A stretch of DNA of 64,000 bases from Azospirillum soli (GTDB taxonomy: Bacteria > Pseudomonadota > Alphaproteobacteria > Azospirillales > Azospirillaceae): contig NZ_JAGINQ010000004.1 in assembly GCF_017876165.1 (NCBI RefSeq), positions 124,001 through 188,000 of the forward strand. The letters run 5' to 3'. A model generated the notes under the pieces. That model did no database searches. It was not told the origin of the DNA and saw nothing but the letters and a program-made list of their open reading frames with translations. Positions 8,887 through 19,423 of the stretch are shown in pieces (the stretch's first letter is position 1; each line of letters opens with the position of its first letter). A program made the translations under genes and the position numbers.

Positions 8887-9675
8887 ATGAGTGACGTTCT
8901 CACCAAGATCTGCGACGACAAGCGCGCGCTGGTCTCCGCCCGCAAGTCCGCCCGCCCGCTGTCCGAGGTGGAGGCCGCCGCCCGCGAGGCCGGCCCGACG
9001 CGCGGCTTCATCCGGGCGCTGCGCGACACGGTCGAGGCCGGCCGCTACGGCCTGATCGCCGAGATCAAGAAGGCCAGCCCGTCGAAGGGCCTGATCCGCG
9101 CCGACTTCGACCCGCCGACGCTTGCCCGCGCCTACCGCGAAGGCGGGGCCACCTGCCTGTCGGTGCTGACGGACGAGCCCTATTTCCAGGGCAAGGACGA
9201 GTATCTGGTGGCCGCCCGCGCCGCCGTGGATCTGCCGGTGCTGCGCAAGGACTTCATGGTCGATCCCTACCAGATCGCCGAGGCCCGCGCGCTGGGCGCC
9301 GATTGCATCCTGATCATCATGGCGGCACTCAGCGACGCGCAGGCGAAGGAGATCGAGGACGCGGCGATGTCCTGGGGCCTCGACGTGCTGGTCGAGGTGC
9401 ACAACCGCGAGGAGCTGGACCGGGCGCTGGCCCTGAAGACTCCTCTGCTGGGGGTGAACAACCGGAACCTCAAGACGCTCGTCGTGGACATCACGACGAC
9501 GGAGGAATTGGCCGCTCATGTCCCAGCCGACCGCATGCTGGTCGCCGAAAGCGGGCTGAACACGCCGGCCGATCTGTCGCGCATGGCCAAGGTCGGCGCG
9601 CGCTGCTTCCTGGTCGGCGAATCGCTGATGCGCCAGGACGACGTGACTGCCGCCACCCGCGCCCTGCTGGCCTGA
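8887..9675 (+). CDS. trpC: Indole-3-glycerol phosphate synthase
   Basis: Ring-closing decarboxylation of CdRP to indole-3-glycerol phosphate. 262 aa TIM barrel without a fused TrpF domain. Active-site stretches are [11 protein letters not shown] (Glu59, Lys61), LRKDFM (Lys121), [15 protein letters not shown] and LVAESGL. The start lies one base after the trpD stop. trpF, trpB and trpA are not in the window, as expected because they form a separate cluster in alphaproteobacteria. Confidence 0.97.
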   Translation: MSDVLTKICDDKRALVSARKSARPLSEVEAAAREAGPTRGFIRALRDTVEAGRYGLIAEIKKASPSKGLIRADFDPPTLARAYREGGATCLSVLTDEPYFQGKDEYLVAARAAVDLPVLRKDFMVDPYQIAEARALGADCILIIMAALSDAQAKEIEDAAMSWGLDVLVEVHNREELDRALALKTPLLGVNNRNLKTLVVDITTTEELAAHVPADRMLVAESGLNTPADLSRMAKVGARCFLVGESLMRQDDVTAATRALLA

Positions 9676-9693
9676 TTTCCCGGAGAGCGTTCG

Positions 9694-10152
9694 TTGCCCA
9701 ACGTCACCATCGCCCAGGAAAGCCCGCGCCAGGACGAGGTCGTCCGCCTGATCAAGGAGCTGGACGCCTATCTCGGCGACCTCTATCCGGCGGAGAGCAA
9801 CCACCTGCTGGACATCGACACGCTGGCCGCCCCGGACATCCGCTTCTTCGTGGCCCGGCGCAGCGGCACGGTCGTCGGCTGCGGCGCCGTGCGCGTCGAT
9901 GCGGAGGGCTACGGCGAGGTGAAGCGCATGTACGTGCACCCCACCGCGCGCGGCGGGCAGATCGGCCGCCGCCTGCTGGAGCATATCGAGGACCAAGCCC
10001 GCGCCGAGAAGCTGTCCGCGCTGCGGCTGGAAACCGGCATCCATCAGGCCGAGGCGCTGGGTCTTTACCGCAAGCTGGGCTTCAGGGAGCGCGGGCCGTT
10101 CGGCCCCTACGGCTCCGACCCGCTCAGCGTCTTCATGGAGAAGGTGCCATGA
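9694..10152 (+). CDS. GNAT-family N-acetyltransferase in the trp-moa operon
   Basis: 152 aa. The acetyl-CoA binding motif A is [15 protein letters not shown] at residues 81-95 (R/Q-x-x-G-x-G/A type), followed by LRLETG and the [10 protein letters not shown] motif B. Translation probably starts at TTG 9694, with CGGAGAG upstream. It sits 18 bases after trpC and overlaps moaC by ATGA, so it is part of the operon. Substrate unknown; small GNATs acetylate amines, peptides or antibiotics. An acetyltransferase-like ORF after trpC is consistent with Azospirillum trpGDC loci. Confidence 0.88.
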   Translation: MPNVTIAQESPRQDEVVRLIKELDAYLGDLYPAESNHLLDIDTLAAPDIRFFVARRSGTVVGCGAVRVDAEGYGEVKRMYVHPTARGGQIGRRLLEHIEDQARAEKLSALRLETGIHQAEALGLYRKLGFRERGPFGPYGSDPLSVFMEKVP

Positions 10153-10628
10153 CCGGCTTCACCCACTTCGACGCCGAAGGACGCGCCGTGATGGTGGACG
10201 TTTCCGACAAGGCGGAGACGGAGCGCACCGCGACCGCGCGGGGTTCCGTCATCATGCAGCCGGAGACGCTGAAGCGGATCCTGGAGGGCGGGTTCAAGAA
10301 GGGCGACGTGCTGTCCGTCGCGCGTCTGGCCGGCATCATGGGCGCCAAGCGCACGCCGGACCTGATTCCGCTGTGCCATCCGCTGATGCTGACCTCGGTC
10401 AAGGTTGACCTGACCTGCGACCCCGACCGCAACGCCGTGGACATCACCGCGACTTGCAAGCTGAAGGGCCAGACCGGCGTGGAAATGGAGGCGCTGACCG
10501 CCGTGTCCATCGCCGCCTTGACCGTTTATGACATGTGCAAGGCGGTGGACAAGGGCATGACCATCACCGACGTCCGCCTCGTCCACAAGGCCGGCGGTAA
10601 GAGCGGCGAATGGGGGAATGCGGCTTGA
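10149..10628 (+). CDS. moaC: Cyclic pyranopterin monophosphate synthase MoaC
   Basis: Second enzyme of molybdenum-cofactor synthesis; acts on the GTP-derived product of MoaA to give cyclic pyranopterin monophosphate. 159 aa, the usual length. Conserved stretches are [25 protein letters not shown] and the C-terminal [18 protein letters not shown] with the catalytic Asp/Lys region. ATG overlaps the GNAT stop (ATGA). moaA is not present here. moeA follows at once, so this end of the operon supplies Moco genes. Confidence 0.96.
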   Translation: MTGFTHFDAEGRAVMVDVSDKAETERTATARGSVIMQPETLKRILEGGFKKGDVLSVARLAGIMGAKRTPDLIPLCHPLMLTSVKVDLTCDPDRNAVDITATCKLKGQTGVEMEALTAVSIAALTVYDMCKAVDKGMTITDVRLVHKAGGKSGEWGNAA

Positions 10629-11848
10629 TATCGGTTGCCGAGGCCCGTGCGCGCATCCTGTCCGCCTTCTCCGCCCTGCCGGCGGAGACGGTGGCGTTGC
10701 CGGACGCGCTGGGCCGCGTGCTTGCCGAAGCCGTCGTCGCCCGCCTGACCCAGCCGCCGTTCCAGGCCACCGCCATGGACGGCTGGGCGGTTCGCGCCGC
10801 CGATATCGACGACGCCGACGCCACCACCCCCATCACCCTGCGCCGCATCGGCGAGGCCTCCGCCGGCCATGCCTTTGCCGGAACGGTCGGATCGGGCGAG
10901 ACAGTGCGCATCTTCACCGGCGCCCCCCTGCCCGCCGGCGCCGACGCCGTGGTGATGCAGGAGGACACGGAGGCGGACGGGGACACGGTGCGCATCCGCC
11001 GCGCCGTTCCGGCCGGCCGCTTCGTCCGCCCCGCCGGGCTGGATTTCTCGGCCGGCGACGAACTGCTTACCAAGGGGCGCCTGATCACCGCGCGCGATGT
11101 CGCCTTGGCCGCCTGCGCCAACGTGCCGTGGCTGCGCGTGCACCGCCGGCCCCGCGTCGCCGTGCTCGCCACTGGGGACGAGATCGCCCTGCCCGGCGAA
11201 CCGCTGGGACCCAGCCAGATCGTCAGTTCCAACGCACTGGGTCTCTGCGCGCTGGTCGCGACTCAGGGCGGTATCGCGCACAACCTGGGCATCGCCCGGG
11301 ACAACGCCGAAAGCCTCGCGGCCATGGCCGCCGGTGCGGCGGGCTGCGATCTTCTGGTGACGACCGGCGGTGCCTCCCAGGGCGATTACGACCTCGTGCA
11401 CGGCGTGCTGGGGGACAGGGGCCTCAGCCTCGACTTCTACACCATCGCCATGAAGCCCGGAAAAGCGGTGATGTTCGGCCGCGTGGGCGGGGTTCCACTG
11501 CTGGGCCTGCCAGGCAACCCAGTGCCGACCGGAATAGGCGCGATCCTGTTCCTCAAGCCGATCCTGCGCGTGCTTCAGGGCCTGCCGCCAGACGAGGCAA
11601 CGCGCACCGCCAAGCTCGGCGCGCCGCTGAAGCCCAACGACGCGCGCGAGGACTACATGCGCGCCACGTTGACCGTCGGGGAAGATGGCGATCCGGTCGC
11701 CACGCCTTTCCCGCGCCAGGACAGCGCGATGGTGTCGCGCCTTGCCCAGGCCGATTGCCTGATCCTTCGCCCGCCCCATGCGCCGGCCGCTGAAGCGGGA
11801 GAAACGGTGACGATCATTCCGCTCTCCGGCGGCGTGCTCAGCCTGTAA
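10625..11848 (+). CDS. moeA: Molybdopterin molybdenumtransferase MoeA
   Basis: Inserts molybdate into adenylylated molybdopterin. About 407 aa with typical MoeA segments: [66 protein letters not shown] and LLGLPGNPV. Two starts are possible: ATG 10610 (19-base overlap with moaC) and TTG 10625 (overlap TTGA). I prefer TTG because the protein then starts [12 protein letters not shown], like other MoeA proteins, and GGGGGA (10612-10617) lies at good spacing. The product acts with MoaC in the same pathway. Confidence 0.94.
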   Translation: MISVAEARARILSAFSALPAETVALPDALGRVLAEAVVARLTQPPFQATAMDGWAVRAADIDDADATTPITLRRIGEASAGHAFAGTVGSGETVRIFTGAPLPAGADAVVMQEDTEADGDTVRIRRAVPAGRFVRPAGLDFSAGDELLTKGRLITARDVALAACANVPWLRVHRRPRVAVLATGDEIALPGEPLGPSQIVSSNALGLCALVATQGGIAHNLGIARDNAESLAAMAAGAAGCDLLVTTGGASQGDYDLVHGVLGDRGLSLDFYTIAMKPGKAVMFGRVGGVPLLGLPGNPVPTGIGAILFLKPILRVLQGLPPDEATRTAKLGAPLKPNDAREDYMRATLTVGEDGDPVATPFPRQDSAMVSRLAQADCLILRPPHAPAAEAGETVTIIPLSGGVLSL

Positions 11849-11888
11849 AGAATCATTACAATTTGCGCGTATTACCGTTTTGCAGGGC

Positions 11889-11917
11889 TTGACGGGCGGA
11901 AGGAACCAAACTAGAAC
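11889..11917 (+). promoter_or_regulatory. Predicted sigma70 promoter of lexA
   Basis: TTGACG (11889-11894) and TAGAAC (11912-11917) are separated by exactly 17 bases. The -10 element overlaps the second GAAC half-site of the SOS box, so LexA binding would block RNA polymerase. The predicted transcript begins near 11924, about 50 bases before the lexA ATG. Confidence 0.6.
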
Positions 11918-11927
11918 ATACTGGAAC
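11903..11927 (+). promoter_or_regulatory. LexA operator (SOS box), three GAAC half-sites
   Basis: GAAC at 11903-11906 and 11914-11917 are spaced by seven bases, matching the alphaproteobacterial SOS box GAAC-N7-GAAC. A third GAAC at 11924-11927 follows after six bases. The position just upstream of lexA supports autoregulation. The extra half-site is unusual and may strengthen or phase binding. Confidence 0.8.
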
Positions 11928-11975
11928 GTTTTGCTTTTGTTCCATATCTAGTGCGGCACCGTCCGGGAGGCACAA

Positions 11976-12674
11976 ATGCTCACGCGCAAGCAGCATGAAC
12001 TGCTGCTTTTCATCCACGAGCGGCTCGGTCAAGGCGGTGTGTCCCCCTCCTTCGACGAGATGAAGGACGCGCTTGGCCTGAAGTCCAAGTCGGGCATCCA
12101 CCGCCTGATCACCGGCCTTGAGGAGCGCGGCTTCATCCGCCGCCTGCCCCACCGCGCCCGTGCGCTGGAGGTGCTGCGCCTTCCGGAGGGTGTCGAGGCC
12201 GGCCGTGCCCGCCCACCGCGCGCCAAGTTCCAGCCGAACGTCATCAAGGGCGACTTCGCCTTGGCCGGCCGCGAGGTGATCGCGTCGGCCGAGACGGTGC
12301 AGCTTCCGCTCTACGGCCGCATCGCCGCCGGCACGCCCATTGAGGCGCTGCGCGACAACTCCGCCTATGTGGACATCCCGGCCGGCATGCTGGCGTCGGG
12401 CGACCATTACGCGCTGGAGGTTGCCGGTGACTCGATGGTCGAGGCGGGCATCCTCGACCACGACACGGTGGTGATCCAGCGCTGCGACAACGCCGAGAAC
12501 GGCGCCATCGTCGTCGCCCTGGTGGACGAGGCCGAGGTGACGCTGAAGCGCCTGCGCCGCAAGGGCAACACCATCGCCCTGGAACCGGCGAACGCCTCCT
12601 ACGAGACGCGCATCTTCGGCGCCGACCGCGTGCGCGTGCAAGGCCGTCTGGTCGGTCTGCTGCGGAAGTACTAA
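11976..12674 (+). CDS. lexA: LexA repressor, SOS regulator
   Basis: Represses SOS genes and self-cleaves when RecA filaments form after DNA damage. 232 aa. The N-terminal winged helix (residues 1-65) contains [20 protein letters not shown]. The S24 peptidase domain has cleavage bond Ala118-Gly119 (GRIAAGT), nucleophile Ser153 (GDSMVEAG) and Lys191 (EVTLKRL). ATG at 11976 has GGGAGG upstream. The operator at 11903-11927 indicates autoregulation. It converges with comEC across a stable hairpin at 12686-12711. Confidence 0.98.
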   Translation: MLTRKQHELLLFIHERLGQGGVSPSFDEMKDALGLKSKSGIHRLITGLEERGFIRRLPHRARALEVLRLPEGVEAGRARPPRAKFQPNVIKGDFALAGREVIASAETVQLPLYGRIAAGTPIEALRDNSAYVDIPAGMLASGDHYALEVAGDSMVEAGILDHDTVVIQRCDNAENGAIVVALVDEAEVTLKRLRRKGNTIALEPANASYETRIFGADRVRVQGRLVGLLRKY

Positions 12675-12685
12675 AGGCGGTTGTC

Positions 12686-12711
12686 CCCTCTCCCGCGAAA
12701 GCGGGGGAGGG
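12686..12711. terminator. Stable GAAA-loop hairpin between convergent lexA and comEC
   Basis: Arms CCCTCTCCCGC (12686-12696) and GCGGGGGAGGG (12701-12711) pair with one G-T wobble and enclose a GAAA tetraloop. It starts 12 bases after the lexA stop and touches the comEC stop. No U-run follows on either strand, so efficiency as a Rho-independent terminator is doubtful. This CTCTCCCGC-GAAA-GCGGG type of palindrome is a common dispersed element in proteobacterial genomes. Confidence 0.6.
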
Positions 12712-14907
12712 TTAGGGAGGGGGCGAGGTCTGCACTGGCCGCACGCCCGTCCAAGGCCGGTCGCCGCGCCCATCCCGCACGCTTTCCACACGCACGTTCT
12801 CTGGTGAGATGTACAGCGCCTGAGCCCCCTCCCGGCGCAGGCGCCAGCGGTCGATGACCAGCGGCGCGCGGCATCCACGCGCCGCCTCCGCCGTGATCAC
12901 CACATCGGCGAGTTTGCAGTCCTCCGGCAAGGCATCCGGCATACGGACCAGCGCCACAGTGCGCCCTTCCGCTCGATAGAGGCACCCCAACGCGTCGCAA
13001 CTCAGCCGGCCATCCAGAGTCGCCCCCGCGCTCGGCCAGAGCCCCGCTGCCATGTCGTGCCCGTCCCGCCGCAGCCAGGTTTCCGCGACCCGCCCCTCGC
13101 TCTTGCCCGACAAGCTCAGCCGGCCGTCAGCCATCCGCACGCCCATGATCGTGCCGTCGCCTGTCACCAGAACATCGGGGCGTTGCGCAAGGGCCGGCGT
13201 CAGCATCCCCACCGCGATGGGAAGCAGTCCCAGCAGACGCCACCGCCCGGTCCAGATCGTCAGCCAAAGCCCGCCGAGCGTCACCGCCACGATGCCGGCG
13301 ACCGGCATGGCCGGAACCAGCGCGGTCGCGCCGGGAAGCCCGGCGGCCACCTCCGCCGTCCAGATGATCAGGCGCACGCCCCAGTTCATCGCGACGAGTG
13401 CCGGCCAATCGAGCCCAAAGGGCATCAGCAGGTAGGCGAGCAGACTCCACGGCATGACCCAGACGGAGGTCACCGGCACCGCGATCATGTTGGAAAAGAC
13501 ACCGTAGAAGGCGATCTGCTGGAAATGGAACAGCGAATAGGGTGTCGTCGCCAGCGTCGCGATCACGCTGGTAAAGGCGGTGCCGCCGAGATACAGCGCG
13601 GCCTTCCCCACCCAGCCCATCTCACGCTTCCAGCGCACCAGCGCCGGGCCGGCAGCCTCGTAGGCGGCGATCAGCGCCACCACCGCCGCGAAGGACATTT
13701 GGAAGCTGGGGCCGAGCATGCCTTCCGGCTCCATCGCCGTGGTGACGAGGCCGGCAAAGGCGACCAGCCGCATGCTGAACGGGTCGCGGTCGGCGATCAT
13801 TGCCGCCATGATCAGCCCGGTCATCAGCACCGACCGCACCGTCGGCACCGGCGCCCCGACCAGCAGCGTGTAGACGATCGCCGACAGAATGCCCAAGGCC
13901 GCCGCGATCTTCTTGATCGGCCAGCGCAGGGCCAGCCAGGGCACCAGCGCGAACAGCGCCCGCACCACGAAGAACACGATGCCCGCCGCGATCCCCACAT
14001 GCAGTCCGGAGATGGACAGCAGATGGGCCAATCCGCTGTCGCGGAAAGCCTCCATCGTCGGTTCGGGGATGGCCACATCCTCGCCGTTCAGCAGGGCGGC
14101 GGTGACGCTGGCCTCCACCGGGTTGGAAACGGCGCGCTGCACCCGCTCGGCGATCACCGCGCGCGCCCTCTCGAAGACCATGGACAGTCGTTGCAGGCCG
14201 GTCACTGGCGGTGCGTCCACCACCTGCGGCGCGCCCAGCGCGAAGCCGACCGCGCCCATTCCTTGGAAGAAGGCCCGGCGCTGAAAGTCGAAGGCGCCCG
14301 GTTCGGCCGGCGGCGGAGGGGGATGCAGCGCCGCGCGCAGCCGGATCACCGTCCCGGCCTCGGGCGTCGGATACTTTTCGGACAGGCGGAGCCGCACCTT
14401 GCCCGGCGTGGCTTCCGGCTTCAGCTTCTCGACGGCGAGGTCCCCCAGGATGACGCGCACGGCGCCCGGCTGGCGCTCCACCGACAGAACGCGGCCCGTG
14501 ACCATGGTCGGCCCGACCTCGCGCATCAGGATCGGCGCGGCAATCAGCGCCGTTCGCGTCTGCACCACCGTGAAGCCCAGCGCAACCGACAGCACAGCCA
14601 GCATACCGGCCAGCAGCCCCAGATGGCGCCGCTCAGCCCACAGCAACAGAACACCCGTCACAGTCAGAGACGGTCCCAGCCACAGCGGCGGTTCGGTCGG
14701 CAGTGCGAAGTACAGCGCCACACCCAGCCCAAATCCGACCGGCGCCCACAGCGCCCAGCGTTCCCGCTCCACCGCCAGCCGCCCGGCAAGCCAGCCCAGC
14801 GCACGGGCAAAGGCGCGCGGCCGGGCGCCCTCCCCCGCAAACGCCGGGCCATCCTCGTCGAAAAGACCGTCCGCCACCGCACCGTCGCCTATGCGCGCTT
14901 GGGCCAT
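12712..14907 (-). CDS. comEC: ComEC/Rec2-type DNA-uptake channel protein
   Basis: Inner-membrane protein for translocation of transforming DNA, 731 aa. After a soluble N-terminus come membrane segments, a DUF4131/OB-like periplasmic domain (about residues 120-235, with VTGRVLSVERQPG), then the multi-helix competence domain including LLSISGLHVGI and PTVRSVLMTGLI. The last 130 residues (from about RPDVLVTGDG) are a shortened remnant of the metallo-beta-lactamase-like domain and lack its HxHxDH metal motif. It shares a 71-bp divergent promoter interval with gltX. Natural competence is not implied by this gene alone. Confidence 0.9.
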   Translation of the reverse strand: MAQARIGDGAVADGLFDEDGPAFAGEGARPRAFARALGWLAGRLAVERERWALWAPVGFGLGVALYFALPTEPPLWLGPSLTVTGVLLLWAERRHLGLLAGMLAVLSVALGFTVVQTRTALIAAPILMREVGPTMVTGRVLSVERQPGAVRVILGDLAVEKLKPEATPGKVRLRLSEKYPTPEAGTVIRLRAALHPPPPPAEPGAFDFQRRAFFQGMGAVGFALGAPQVVDAPPVTGLQRLSMVFERARAVIAERVQRAVSNPVEASVTAALLNGEDVAIPEPTMEAFRDSGLAHLLSISGLHVGIAAGIVFFVVRALFALVPWLALRWPIKKIAAALGILSAIVYTLLVGAPVPTVRSVLMTGLIMAAMIADRDPFSMRLVAFAGLVTTAMEPEGMLGPSFQMSFAAVVALIAAYEAAGPALVRWKREMGWVGKAALYLGGTAFTSVIATLATTPYSLFHFQQIAFYGVFSNMIAVPVTSVWVMPWSLLAYLLMPFGLDWPALVAMNWGVRLIIWTAEVAAGLPGATALVPAMPVAGIVAVTLGGLWLTIWTGRWRLLGLLPIAVGMLTPALAQRPDVLVTGDGTIMGVRMADGRLSLSGKSEGRVAETWLRRDGHDMAAGLWPSAGATLDGRLSCDALGCLYRAEGRTVALVRMPDALPEDCKLADVVITAEAARGCRAPLVIDRWRLRREGAQALYISPENVRVESVRDGRGDRPWTGVRPVQTSPPP

Positions 14908-14978
14908 GCCTCACGCGCCACTAATGTGTTACACCACCGCACCACTGTATCAGTGCTGAACCCGGAATTGAGCCACCG

Positions 14979-16391
14979 ATGACCGTCGTCACCCGTTTCG
15001 CCCCGTCGCCCACCGGCTTTCTCCATATTGGCGGCGCCCGCACCGCGTTGTTCAACTGGCTGTACGCTAAGCACACGGGCGGCAAGTACCTGCTGCGCAT
15101 CGAGGACACCGACCGACAGCGTTCGACCGACGCCGCCGTAGACGCGATTCTCGACGGCCTCTCCTGGCTTGGCCTGACCTGGGACGGCGAGGCGATCAGC
15201 CAGTTCGCCCGCAAGGACCGCCATGCCGAGGTCGCCAAGCAGATGCTGGACGCCGGCAAGGCCTACTACTGCTACGCCAGCCCCGAGGAGCTGGACGAGA
15301 TGCGCGCGGCGCAGAAGGCCGCCGGCCAGCCGGTGCGCTACGACGGCCGCTGGCGCGACCGCGATCCGTCGGAGGCTCCCGCCGGCGTAAAGCCGGTGAT
15401 CCGCCTGAAGGCCCCGCAGGAGGGTGAAACCGTTCTAAAGGATCATGTCCAAGGAGAGGTGCGGGTGCAGAACGCGCAGCTCGACGACCTGATCCTGCTG
15501 CGCGCCGACGGCACGCCGACCTATCTGCTGGCCGTGGTGGTGGACGACCACGACATGGGCGTGACCCATGTCATCCGCGGCGACGATCACCTGACCAACA
15601 CCTTCCGCCAGATCCAGATCTACAACGCCATGGGCTGGGACCTGCCGGACTTCGGGCACATCCCGCTGATCCACGGGCCGGACGGCGCCAAGCTGTCGAA
15701 GCGGCACGGCGCGCTGGGCGTGGACGCCTACCGCGACATGGGCTACCTGCCGGAGGCCGTGCGCAACTACCTGCTGCGCCTTGGCTGGGCGCACGGCGAC
15801 GACGAGATCATTTCGACCGAGCAGGCCATCGAGTGGTTCAACCTGGAGGGCATCGGCCGCTCACCGTCGCGCTTCGACTTCGCCAAGCTGGAAAACCTGA
15901 ACGCCCACTACATGCGTCAGGCCGACGACGCCCGTCTGGTGGACCTGATCGTCCCGCGCCTGGAGGCCGATCTTGGCCGCGCCCTGACCGACGCCGACCG
16001 CGACCTTTTGAAGCGCGCCATGAACGGGCTGAAGCAGCGCGCGCGCACCGTGGTGGACTTGGCACAGAGCGCCCGCTTCTACATCGCGTCCCGCCCGCTC
16101 TCCTACGACGAGAAAGCCGCTGCCCTGTTGGACGAAAAGGGCCGTTCGGTGTTGACGGATCTGGGCGCCCTGTTCGGGGCGGAGCCGGACTTCACGGCGG
16201 CCGCGCTGGAGGCCCAGGTCCGGCGATTCGCCGAGGAACGGGGGGAGAAACTTGGCAAGGTGGCTCAACCGTTGCGCGCTGCGCTCACCGGCTCGACCGT
16301 TTCGCCACCGATTTTCGAGGTGGCCGAATTGCTGGGCCGGACGGAGACGTTGGCCCGCATGGCCGAGGCCGCAGGTGCAGCGAAAAGCTAA
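14979..16391 (+). CDS. gltX: Glutamyl-tRNA synthetase
   Basis: Charges tRNA-Glu (and possibly tRNA-Gln, if non-discriminating) with glutamate. 470 aa class I synthetase. The HIGH signature appears as HIGG at residues 16-19 and the KMSKS loop as KLSKR near 238. RIEDTD and the WDGE pattern are also typical. Alphaproteobacteria often carry two GltX paralogues; which type this is cannot be settled by eye. The four-Cys zinc site of the E. coli type is not evident. gltA follows 95 bases downstream with its own promoter. Confidence 0.97.
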   Translation: MTVVTRFAPSPTGFLHIGGARTALFNWLYAKHTGGKYLLRIEDTDRQRSTDAAVDAILDGLSWLGLTWDGEAISQFARKDRHAEVAKQMLDAGKAYYCYASPEELDEMRAAQKAAGQPVRYDGRWRDRDPSEAPAGVKPVIRLKAPQEGETVLKDHVQGEVRVQNAQLDDLILLRADGTPTYLLAVVVDDHDMGVTHVIRGDDHLTNTFRQIQIYNAMGWDLPDFGHIPLIHGPDGAKLSKRHGALGVDAYRDMGYLPEAVRNYLLRLGWAHGDDEIISTEQAIEWFNLEGIGRSPSRFDFAKLENLNAHYMRQADDARLVDLIVPRLEADLGRALTDADRDLLKRAMNGLKQRARTVVDLAQSARFYIASRPLSYDEKAAALLDEKGRSVLTDLGALFGAEPDFTAAALEAQVRRFAEERGEKLGKVAQPLRAALTGSTVSPPIFEVAELLGRTETLARMAEAAGAAKS

Positions 16392-16401
16392 TTTACCTGC
16401 G

Positions 16402-16430
16402 TTGATATCCTTACGGCATGGAACTATGCT
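16402..16430 (+). promoter_or_regulatory. Predicted sigma70 promoter of gltA
   Basis: TTGATA (16402-16407) and TATGCT (16425-16430) are spaced by exactly 17 bases. The predicted start of transcription near 16437 gives a leader of about 50 bases before the gltA ATG, with TAAGGA as likely ribosome site near 16470. Confidence 0.65.
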
Positions 16431-16486
16431 GCGCCGATTCGAAAAGGGCGGTAAGCCCCAACCCTAATAGATAAGGACGTGCCGAG

Positions 16487-17792
<1,306 letters not shown>

Positions 17793-17800
<8 letters not shown>

Positions 17801-17999
17801 TCGGCCAACAGCGCATATCGGGACGGGCGGCTCCGATGGGGCCGCCCGCAACCCCGGTGCGTACATCGTTCCGGCGCGGCGGGCCCTTCTGGGCCGGCCC
17901 GTCGCGAACGACAACAAGCCGCCGTTTTCACAGCGGCTTCGTCGCCTTTTCGCGATTGTGCTGATCCTGGCCCTGATCGCCGGGATCGTGCTGATCTGA
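17793..17999 (+). CDS. Possible small membrane protein overlapping gltA 3' end
   Basis: 68 codons from GTG 17793, overlapping the last bases of gltA. The first 45 residues are polar (PVANDNKPP near 37-45) and the last 18 form one clear membrane helix ending in IVLI. A tail-anchored or small membrane protein is plausible. Against it: a strong hairpin lies inside its 5' half, the start is a GTG without a clear ribosome site, and no relative is recognised. It is reported as possible only. Confidence 0.4.
17824..17848 (+). terminator. Hairpin just downstream of gltA
   Basis: CGGGCGGC (17824-17831) and GCCGCCCG (17841-17848) form a perfect 8-bp stem with a 9-base loop, 24 bases after the gltA stop. 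No U-run follows, so it may protect the 3' end or act with Rho rather than as an intrinsic terminator. Confidence 0.45.
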
Positions 18000-18005
18000 C
18001 CCGTT

Positions 18006-18614
18006 TTATCCCTGGGTGATGGGAATGTGCCGCTCCTGCGCCGCCACGCGGTCCAGCCACGCGCGCACCACCGGATAACCCGACAGGTCGAACCCGCCCT
18101 CTTCCGCCACATGCGTGTAGGCGTAGAGCGCGATGTCGGCGATGCTGAACCGCTCGCCCACGAAGAAACTCCGATCCTTCAGGTGCGTCTCCATGACGCC
18201 CAGCGCGTCGTAGCCGAGCTTGCGCTTGGTCACGAGGCCCAGCTTGCGCTCTTCCGTCATCTCCACATGGTGGGTGATCCAGAAGCGGACGGTGGCGATG
18301 TTCGGTTCGTGGCTGTACTGCTCGAAGAACATCCATTGCAGCACCCGCGCCCGCCCCTCCCGGTCGTCCGGCAGATATGGCGAGCCCTCCGCCAGATACC
18401 AGAGGATCGCGTTCGACTCCGGCAGGTAGCTGCCATCCTCCAACTGCAGGGTCGGAACGCGGCCGTTCGGATTCCTGGCGAGGAAATCGGGAGTGCGCGT
18501 CTCCGCACGGTCGATGTCCAACTCGATTCGCTCGTGGGGGATGTCCAGCTTGTGCAGCAGCAGGCGGCATTTGTAGCCGTTGCCGGAGGACAGGTTGTCG
18601 TACAGGCGAAGCAT
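18006..18614 (-). CDS. Glutathione S-transferase family protein
   Basis: 202 aa cytosolic GST. The N-terminal thioredoxin-like half (residues 1-80) begins MLRLYDNLSSGNGYKCRLLL and contains the glutathione-binding NGRVPTLQLEDG and SNAILWYLAEG (conserved cis-Pro and Glu/Ser). The helical half has the FSIADIALYAYTH N-capping motif. ATG at 18614 is preceded by CGAGGG; longer in-frame extensions to 18794 look non-coding. Probable detoxification or disulphide-reduction role; substrate unknown. It converges with gltA and its small ORF. Confidence 0.93.
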   Translation of the reverse strand: MLRLYDNLSSGNGYKCRLLLHKLDIPHERIELDIDRAETRTPDFLARNPNGRVPTLQLEDGSYLPESNAILWYLAEGSPYLPDDREGRARVLQWMFFEQYSHEPNIATVRFWITHHVEMTEERKLGLVTKRKLGYDALGVMETHLKDRSFFVGERFSIADIALYAYTHVAEEGGFDLSGYPVVRAWLDRVAAQERHIPITQG

Positions 18615-18882
18615 GGTGACCCGACCCTCGTTCCATTCATCCGATATCGGATGAAAGCACGGCACCTCACTCCGCGCCAGAGGCTCTTTGCTGCAATCCG
18701 ATGCCGAACGTCTCAAAGCGCTTGCGGTCGGCCTTGGCCTCGTCGAGCAGCCACGTCCGAAAGGCGCTGCACGCACCGCCCCGGTTCCAGCCATTCCCCA
18801 CGCCGATCCGTTGCAAAGTCAATTGCACGCCATGGGGAGCGGCGGCAGGCTCAAGGGATGGAAACGATGACGGTGACACCCT

Positions 18883-19410
18883 ATGACCACCACTCCGATC
18901 ATCACCGAAGTCCGCTGTCTGAACGACGGCCCTCTCCGCATCCGCCTTGAGTCCCTGCTTGAGGACGCCGTCGCCAGCGGCGCCTCCGTCGGCTACCATC
19001 ACCCTCTCTCCCCGGAACTGAACCGAAACTTCTGGGATGGGGTCGCGGAGCAGTTGAATGGCGGCGCGCACCGCCTGCTGGTCGCTCAGGATCGCGATGG
19101 CACGGTTTTGGGAAGCGCGCAGTTGGCGCTGTGCACCAAGCCGAACGGGGCGCATCGGGCGGAGGTGCAGAAGCTGCTGGTCCACACGGCCCACCGGCGT
19201 CGGGGCGTGGCACGGCGCCTTATGGCCGAAACCGAGGAACTGGCGCGCGGACTCGGCCGGACGCTCCTGGTGCTGGACACACTGGAGGGCAACTTCGGCG
19301 AGCCGTTCTATGAGCGAACGGGGTGGCGGCGCGCCGGCCTCATTCCCGGATACACGGTCGAGGCCGACGGCAGCTTCCATGCCACTGTGCTGTTCTATAA
19401 AAACCTGTAG
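18883..19410 (+). CDS. GNAT-family N-acetyltransferase
   Basis: 175 aa. Motif A is VQKLLVHTAHRRRGVARRLM (about 97-116), followed by LVLDTLEGN and FYERTGWRRAG, the typical motif B. The N-terminal half ends with AQDRDGTVLGSAQLAL. The PFYERTGW ending resembles acetyltransferases of small molecules or peptides. It converges with gloA, 13 bases between stops, and diverges from the GST gene across 268 bp where I see no coding potential. Substrate unknown. Confidence 0.9.
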   Translation: MTTTPIITEVRCLNDGPLRIRLESLLEDAVASGASVGYHHPLSPELNRNFWDGVAEQLNGGAHRLLVAQDRDGTVLGSAQLALCTKPNGAHRAEVQKLLVHTAHRRRGVARRLMAETEELARGLGRTLLVLDTLEGNFGEPFYERTGWRRAGLIPGYTVEADGSFHATVLFYKNL

Positions 19411-19423
19411 GGCGCGGCGCGCC

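Noticed and set aside
18615-18882. In-frame extension of the GST gene to 18794
   Set aside because: The extra 60 residues are Arg/Ser/Pro rich, while ATG 18614 has a ribosome site and family-like start.
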